Assembly (NCBI GenBank): GCA_964579675.1
Contig: CAZOIA010000103.1
Location: 1 to 19,822, forward strand
Reading direction: 5' to 3'
DNA length: 19,822 nucleotides
Source of the DNA: CAZOIA01 sp964579675
Lineage (GTDB): Bacteria > Planctomycetota > Phycisphaerae > UBA1845 > PWPN01
In this document: positions 15,370 to 19,822 of the stretch, piece by piece
Position numbering within the stretch: the stretch's first letter is position 1
Layout of the letters: every line of letters begins with the position of its first letter
Program-made: the position numbers and the translations under genes
Notes under the pieces: generated by a model
Database searches by the model: none
Seen by the model: only the letters and a program-made list of their open reading frames with translations
What the model was told of the DNA's origin: nothing

Positions 15370-15601
15370 AGATTAACCAGGGTTTTTTGAGGATTGTTCG
15401 GTGAGGAGGCGCAAGGATGCCGAGACAAGATCTGCGGCAGCAAACCGGGGCACACCGGCATAACTGCGTATCGTTCAGGTCAAGGAGGCGGGAGGACTTC
15501 TCGATGCCTGTGGGCCCGGTCTTCTCTGCCTCTCCCCGACGGATGATCCGGATTACCAGGTCAGGTTTCCATTGATTCGCAAGTCCCTGTGGTAGAAGGT
15601 A

Positions 15602-17668
15602 TTAACAGCCGCCATCGAATCGCAGCAGCACGAGCGGCTCGCGGTGGCGCTGGTTGTAGTCGCCCAAGGTCAGCGGCACCTCCGAGAGTCCATCGACCCA
15701 GGGATCGCTCTGGCCGAACTCCTTTCGGTTGTACTCGTTTTCGGCGTGCATCATGTCCCAGATCTCGCGTTCCATGACGACCAGCAGTGGTGAGGCCCCA
15801 GCCGCCAGCCGGCTCTTGAGCATGTGGATCGGATCAGCCCCGGGAATGCCGGGTTGGACCCCCGGGACCGAGTCAAAGCGATTGGGCATCAGGTAAGCCA
15901 ACTGGTGTTGCTCGGTGACGAAAAGGATGAGCCGTTTGTCGGGAGCGATCCGATTGGCCTGCTCTTCGAGTCTGGCCGCGAAGAGGCGTTGTGATCGGCG
16001 CGGATCGATGATCCGGTCCATCAGGATATTCGTCGCCAGCAACATGACCATCGCCGTGCCGGCCGTCAGGAGACCGAGCGCGATGCCCGTCCGCCTGACG
16101 TGCACGAGGACGGCCGCGACAATCATGGCGGCCACCAGCAGCAGCAGGACGAACACGGCGGCGGAGAGATGGCTGCCGAGTGAATTAGCCACGGCGCGCA
16201 GGGCCGCCTCGTCGTTCCTGTTGGTGCCGAACATCGGAACCACCCAGTTGAGGAAACGCTCATCGGTCAGGGCGAATGCGAATCCGCCGGCCGCGGTGAC
16301 GCCAATCGCCAGGCCGACGAATGCCAGGCGGATTGCCCGGCCGAGACGGACGTCGCTGGCCTGGTCGCGAATGAAGTCAACCAGCATCTTGGCGGCCAGC
16401 ACCATCGCCGCCGGGTACAGCGGCAGAATGTACTCGTTCTTTCGGTACCGCATCGCGCTGAAGAAGACGAGCCAGACGGCTATCCACGCCAGCAGATACG
16501 CCCCGGATTGCCGGGTATCCCGGCAACGTCGTCGAAAGACCTGGACAACGGCGCCGGGAAGCATGATGACCCAGGGAAACAGGTCCACGACCATCCGAAC
16601 CAGATAGAACCACCACGCGGTCGTTCTCTCGAACTCCCGGCCGACATGCAGAATCCCGGCTCGGGAGAACATGTGACGAAGGAACATGGTCCGGGTGAAT
16701 TGCCCGCCGGTTTCGAGATGGATGAGGACGAACCAGGGCAGCACCAGGAGCAGGTAGACCAGCAATCCGGCGAAGAAGTGCATGCCCTTCATGGACCCGC
16801 GGACGCGAGCGGCGTAGGCCCGCCGACGCTGCCCCTTCGGATGCTCGATGATCACCTCCACGGCAAGGAAGACGAGAATGATCAGACCGGCCAGGAGAGC
16901 GTAGGCAAAACTTTTCATCAGCGTCGCCGCCGCAAGCAGGAGGTACACCAGGGCGAAGCAGCCGAAACGAACACCCTTGCGGTCGCTGCGGTCCCCGACG
17001 TACCAGCAGAGGAACACCGTCGTCATCATGAGGGTCAGCAGCATGTCCATCTGGCAGATGCGGGCCTGCCACCAGAATTGAACGCAGGTCGCCAGAGCAA
17101 ATGCCGCCACGATGCCCACGCGGCGGCCATACAGAACGCAGCCCAGCAGATACGTCACACCCAGCAGGATCATGGCTGGAACGGTCGAGAAGCACCGTAC
17201 GGTGAAGTTGTTGATGGCCATGCCCAGCTTGTGGGCGACGGCGATGAGCCAGTAGTAAAACACCGGCTTGTGAATGGAGATGTGCTGCTCATACTCCATG
17301 TCGGGGCGGAGCGGACCTTTACTCATGTGCTCCCACACCGCCTGCCGCCAACCGTGATCGTAGACAATGACCTCACCGTCGGGATCGTAGGTTACGGCAT
17401 CCTCACCTTCAGTGCCGGCGACGATGAGGTGCGGCTCGTACATCTGCTGGCGCATGGTGACGTAGTCGCCCGAGTTGACCATGCGCCGGGCCACCTGGGC
17501 AGCCCGCGCCTCGCCGGACGTCCACAGTCCCCGCGTCCCCAGACCCGGCAGCCAGCACAACCCTCCGATTGCCAGGAGCAGGACCAGCCAGAGCAGATCC
17601 AACGCGCCTGGCCGCCAGGATGAACCGCACATCGCGCCTGCCTTCTCGTGCTTCGATTCAAAACCCAC
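15602..17668 (-). CDS. GT39/ArnT-like multi-pass membrane glycosyltransferase
   Basis: This is an integral membrane glycosyltransferase of about 688 residues, of the PMT/ArnT superfamily. These enzymes move a sugar from a polyprenyl-phosphate donor to lipid or protein on the outer face of the membrane. After the first membrane segment comes SGEARAAQVARRM, which carries the conserved acidic-Arg motif. HKPVFYYWLIA (from about 133) matches the K-P-x-x-Y-W motif. The two are separated by about 75 residues rather than the more usual 30-40, so the first outer loop is enlarged. Many hydrophobic segments follow, to about residue 560, and then a soluble tail of about 130 residues. The start is uncertain: GTG at 17698 abuts the preceding stop, GTG at 17668 has GGAGAGG 5 nt upstream (chosen), and ATG at 17632 has GAGAAGG. 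It lies directly behind the M20 gene. The substrate is unknown. Confidence 0.82.
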   Translation of the reverse strand: MGFESKHEKAGAMCGSSWRPGALDLLWLVLLLAIGGLCWLPGLGTRGLWTSGEARAAQVARRMVNSGDYVTMRQQMYEPHLIVAGTEGEDAVTYDPDGEVIVYDHGWRQAVWEHMSKGPLRPDMEYEQHISIHKPVFYYWLIAVAHKLGMAINNFTVRCFSTVPAMILLGVTYLLGCVLYGRRVGIVAAFALATCVQFWWQARICQMDMLLTLMMTTVFLCWYVGDRSDRKGVRFGCFALVYLLLAAATLMKSFAYALLAGLIILVFLAVEVIIEHPKGQRRRAYAARVRGSMKGMHFFAGLLVYLLLVLPWFVLIHLETGGQFTRTMFLRHMFSRAGILHVGREFERTTAWWFYLVRMVVDLFPWVIMLPGAVVQVFRRRCRDTRQSGAYLLAWIAVWLVFFSAMRYRKNEYILPLYPAAMVLAAKMLVDFIRDQASDVRLGRAIRLAFVGLAIGVTAAGGFAFALTDERFLNWVVPMFGTNRNDEAALRAVANSLGSHLSAAVFVLLLLVAAMIVAAVLVHVRRTGIALGLLTAGTAMVMLLATNILMDRIIDPRRSQRLFAARLEEQANRIAPDKRLILFVTEQHQLAYLMPNRFDSVPGVQPGIPGADPIHMLKSRLAAGASPLLVVMEREIWDMMHAENEYNRKEFGQSDPWVDGLSEVPLTLGDYNQRHREPLVLLRFDGGC

Positions 17669-17698
17669 GGGGACCTCTCCAAGGCGGCATGTTCTCAC

Positions 17699-18889
17699 TT
17701 ACCCGGGAGAGGAGAGAAACCGCCGGGTGATCTCGCAGAACATCCTGATGCCGACGGGGAGTACGGCGTCGTTGAAGTTGAATTGCGGGTTGTGCAGGGT
17801 CGGGAAGCTGTCCATGTCTGGTGGGCGCAAGCCCAGGTGGAACATGGCCGCCGGCACGCGCTGAGCGTAGAAGGCGAAATCTTCGACGCCCATGGTGGGG
17901 GGCTCATTCGTAATCACCCGCTCAGGACCGAACAGATCGCGGGCGGTGTCCTGGACGAGTCGGGTGAGCTCGGGATCGTTGACCATGGGCGGATAGCCGC
18001 CTCGGAAGCTCACCTCGGCTTCAGCCCCGTGGGCGCGAGCCGTATGCTCGGCAATGCGGGACACCTGCTGCCGGAGAGCCTCACCCGTCTCGGCACGGGT
18101 GTAGCGCAGCGTGCCTTTCATGAAACACTCGGCGGGGATGACGTTGCTCGCCGAGCCGCCCGACACCTGGCCAACGGTGACCACCGCCGCCTCCAGCGGA
18201 TCGACGGTCCGGGCAACAACCTGTTGCAGGGCGGTGATGATCTGGGCGGCGATGACAATCGGATCGATTCCGCGATGGGGGTAGGCCCCGTGGGTGCCGC
18301 ACCCGCGAACGGTAATGGAGAACGCGGTGTTGGCGGCCATGATCGACCCGGCCCGGATCGCGATCGTGCCCGCCGGCTGTAATGGCCAGCCGTGCAGCGC
18401 AACGACACCATCCACGCGAGGCGACTCCAGGACGCCGCACCGGCACAACTCCCCGCCGCCGCCGCCGTCCTCTTCGTCCGGCTGAAAGATGAACTTCACC
18501 TTGCCGGGCAGCGCGTCGGCGAACCGTGAGAGCACTAGCGCCGTCCCAACCAGCGTCGCGGTATGCCCATCGTGACCACAGGCGTGCATGATGCCGGAAA
18601 CCGTCGATTTGCAGGGCACGTCCGTCTCTTCAGCGATGGGCAGGGCGTCCATGTCCGCCCGCAGCGCCAGGCAAGGCCCATCACGGTCCGGGTTGAGGAC
18701 CGCCACGACGTCCGTGGCCATCATAGGCGGCAGGACCTCGATGCCCGCCAGCTCACCCAGGATCGCCCGAACCTTTCCCGAAGTCGCGTGTTCTTTGCGC
18801 GCGAGCTCTGGATGGGCATGCAGCTCACGCCGCAGGGAGACGACCTGGGGTAGTACACTTTCGATCTGCTCGGCTACCGGATCAATCAT
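17699..18889 (-). CDS. M20-family amidohydrolase (M20D, N-acyl amino acid/hippurate hydrolase-like)
   Basis: This 396-residue cytoplasmic metallo-amidohydrolase belongs to a family that removes acyl or amino-acyl groups from N-acyl amino acids or similar amides. The motifs are complete: RRELHAHPEL (20-29), LRADMDALPI (76-85), MHACGHDGHT (101-110; C104 and H106), FQPDEE (135-140; E139/E140), LHGWP (165-169; H166), GTHGAYPH (198-205, dimerisation/substrate region), GVEDFAF (334-340) and H366 as the last metal ligand. Length is typical. The usual QPAEE is here QPDEE, followed by a run of five glycines. The ATG at 18889 was chosen because the RRELH motif sits at the normal distance and GAGGGAG lies about 12 nt upstream. 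The stop directly abuts a possible GTG of the membrane glycosyltransferase gene, so the two are probably co-transcribed. The exact substrate cannot be told from sequence. Confidence 0.9.
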   Translation of the reverse strand: MIDPVAEQIESVLPQVVSLRRELHAHPELARKEHATSGKVRAILGELAGIEVLPPMMATDVVAVLNPDRDGPCLALRADMDALPIAEETDVPCKSTVSGIMHACGHDGHTATLVGTALVLSRFADALPGKVKFIFQPDEEDGGGGGELCRCGVLESPRVDGVVALHGWPLQPAGTIAIRAGSIMAANTAFSITVRGCGTHGAYPHRGIDPIVIAAQIITALQQVVARTVDPLEAAVVTVGQVSGGSASNVIPAECFMKGTLRYTRAETGEALRQQVSRIAEHTARAHGAEAEVSFRGGYPPMVNDPELTRLVQDTARDLFGPERVITNEPPTMGVEDFAFYAQRVPAAMFHLGLRPPDMDSFPTLHNPQFNFNDAVLPVGIRMFCEITRRFLSSPG

Positions 18890-19299
18890 ATCGTGCGATG
18901 CTCCCTCTGATTTTCCGGGTCCATTGTAGTGTCCCCACCTGAACAGGCTAGTGCCGCTATCTCCATCATTCTCAACGGGGTCCCCTTCCCGGCGACGAGT
19001 TTCACAGGCAATTCGTAAGACAGGGGTACCGGTTCAATTCCTCCTCGACGGTGGATTTCGAGTTGCATAGTGACGTTCTGATCTTCGCCCCGCCGGCCAT
19101 GTCGGCCGATGAGTACCGCAAGTCACTGGACGGCGTCTGCGGGCGTTGTTATTTCCGTCCGCGCTGCCTCTTGCGGCGGATTCTGGCGATGCGGACCCTG
19201 ACGGAATTGCGAGGGCAGATCAGAGGCTCTCGCGTGCTCCGATGCGCCTGACGGTGGATTGCCATAGAAAGCTGCCAGGTCACCGGTCAATTCCAGTGC
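18890..19299. other. 410-bp gap upstream of the M20 gene, no convincing gene
   Basis: Only short frames without ribosome binding sites are found. On the - strand a TACAAT hexamer (18928-18923, 5/6 to the -10 consensus) lies 34 bp before the M20 ATG, but no good -35 box stands at the right distance. A CGGCC-ATGTC-GGCCG hairpin lies at 19094-19108 without a T-run. Confidence 0.4.
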
Positions 19300-19818
19300 T
19301 CATCCCCGTCTGGCGAACCTCGCGCGCTTCGGGCAGCCGGCAATCGGGCGAAGCAACTGATCCAAGGCCTTCCCCGCGTCTCTGCCTATCTCTTTACAGT
19401 CTGCTTTGAGGGTTCCCGCCTTCTGGGCCTTCTTGATCTCGCGGCAAAGCAGGGATCTGTGCTCCTTCCAGGTCTGCGTGAAGGCGTTGCTCAATTTGTC
19501 GGCCAGCTTCTTCCCGTCGGGCCGGCCTGCGCAAGCCAACCCAATCGTCATCAGCCCCGCGCAGTAGAAGCCGCAGTGGTCGCCCATGTGCATCCCGCCG
19601 CCGAAGGGCGTCGCCATCCGCACGAGTTCCCCGGGCTCGTCGAGGTATTCCAGGCCGGCGGACAGCATGGCCTCCGCACAGCTTCGCCCCTGAGTGTGAA
19701 ACTTCGCCGCCACCTGGTCGCCGAGGTCCGGTTCTCCGGCCGATTGACTCGCCGGCCTGGTGGTGTCGGCCGGCCATTTCGCCCGCCCGGTGTCTTTGCT
19801 TGTTTCTTCTTTGGCCAT
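19300..19818 (-). CDS. C_GCAxxG_C_C-family (DV_1555-like) cysteine-motif protein
   Basis: This 172-residue protein of unknown biochemical role belongs to the small cysteine-rich family with the C_GCAxxG_C_C pattern, often found near redox or metal-handling genes. The first about 30 residues are polar and non-conserved. The family core starts at DQVAAKFHTQGRSCAEAML (34-52; C47), then ATPFGGGMHMGDHCGFYCAG (69-88; C82, C86), C125, C141 and C162. The typical CG-x-x-x-G signature is altered, with an extra Cys at 86. The conserved FGGG and IGL segments support the family call. The ATG is only 4 bp from the window edge and no upstream in-frame stop is visible, so the true start could lie outside the window. 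It is 410 bp upstream of the M20 gene on the same strand, too far to assume an operon. Confidence 0.75.
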   Translation of the reverse strand: MAKEETSKDTGRAKWPADTTRPASQSAGEPDLGDQVAAKFHTQGRSCAEAMLSAGLEYLDEPGELVRMATPFGGGMHMGDHCGFYCAGLMTIGLACAGRPDGKKLADKLSNAFTQTWKEHRSLLCREIKKAQKAGTLKADCKEIGRDAGKALDQLLRPIAGCPKRARFARRG

Positions 19819-19822
19819 CGAT

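Larger units (their letters stand above)
15156..15601. other. 446-bp intergenic region holding the leader of the S8 peptidase gene
   Basis: No coding frame is convincing here. The region holds a candidate - strand promoter at 15341-15369, a leader hairpin at 15294-15313, and an AACC-AG-GGTT palindrome at 15375-15384 just upstream of the -35 element. No T-run terminator for the upstream - strand membrane glycosyltransferase gene (stop at 15602) is visible. Confidence 0.5.

Noticed and set aside
16508..17623. 371-codon open frame on the + strand opposite the GT39-like gene
   Set aside because: Its His/Gln/Asp-rich translation is the typical complement of a gene for a hydrophobic membrane protein; there is no supporting motif.
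19031..19041. GGTTCAATTCC, resembling the T-loop of a tRNA
   Set aside because: The flanking bases do not form a 5-bp T-stem, and no acceptor, D or anticodon stems can be drawn from the surrounding sequence.
19051..19251. 66-codon GTG-initiated frame with a CGRCYFRPRC cysteine cluster
   Set aside because: It has no ribosome binding site and no family resemblance, and is short enough to occur by chance in GC-rich DNA.

Overview
This window is GC-rich, densely coding bacterial DNA. The gene content suggests a heterotrophic bacterium from the Planctomycetota or a similar environmental lineage. The clues are a Tat-exported aldo/keto reductase beside a membrane polyferredoxin, a dockerin-like exported protein, a very large repetitive exported protein, two exported peptidases with beta-helix-like tails, and a glycogen-synthase-like glycosyltransferase. 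This placement is inferred from gene types alone; no rRNA or other phylogenetic marker is present.

Left part (1-7593, all + strand). A short-chain dehydrogenase resembling D-mannonate/fructuronate oxidoreductases comes first. A redox pair follows: a NapH/NapG-like fused membrane polyferredoxin with six Fe-S cluster motifs, then 14 bp later an aldo/keto reductase with a twin-arginine signal and a 21-bp tandem-repeat linker. After a 301-bp gap lie a large GT-B glycosyltransferase (glycogen/starch synthase-like) and a ketopantoate reductase-like protein. These last two are separated by a patch of degenerate TATCAGC-type short repeats with inverted symmetry.

Middle part (7654-15155, all - strand). 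Four genes for exported proteins run in one direction. In transcription order they are a subtilisin-family (S8) peptidase, a 1050-residue surface or fibre-like protein with nested internal repeats, a C10 (streptopain-like) cysteine peptidase, and a small exported protein ending in a dockerin-like pair of calcium-binding repeats. The S8 and C10 enzymes are unrelated in their catalytic domains but end in a recognisably similar C-terminal module of about 65 residues. This suggests one shared surface-retention or sorting mechanism. Three of the four genes are closely spaced, all four have good Shine-Dalgarno sequences, and the locus reads as a cell-surface proteolysis or adhesion module. It is the best candidate here for an undescribed system.

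Right part (15602-19818, all - strand). A GT39/ArnT-like multi-pass membrane glycosyltransferase lies directly behind an M20-family amidohydrolase. Near the right edge is a C_GCAxxG_C_C-type cysteine-motif protein. No RNA genes, insertion sequences, CRISPR arrays or phage genes were found.
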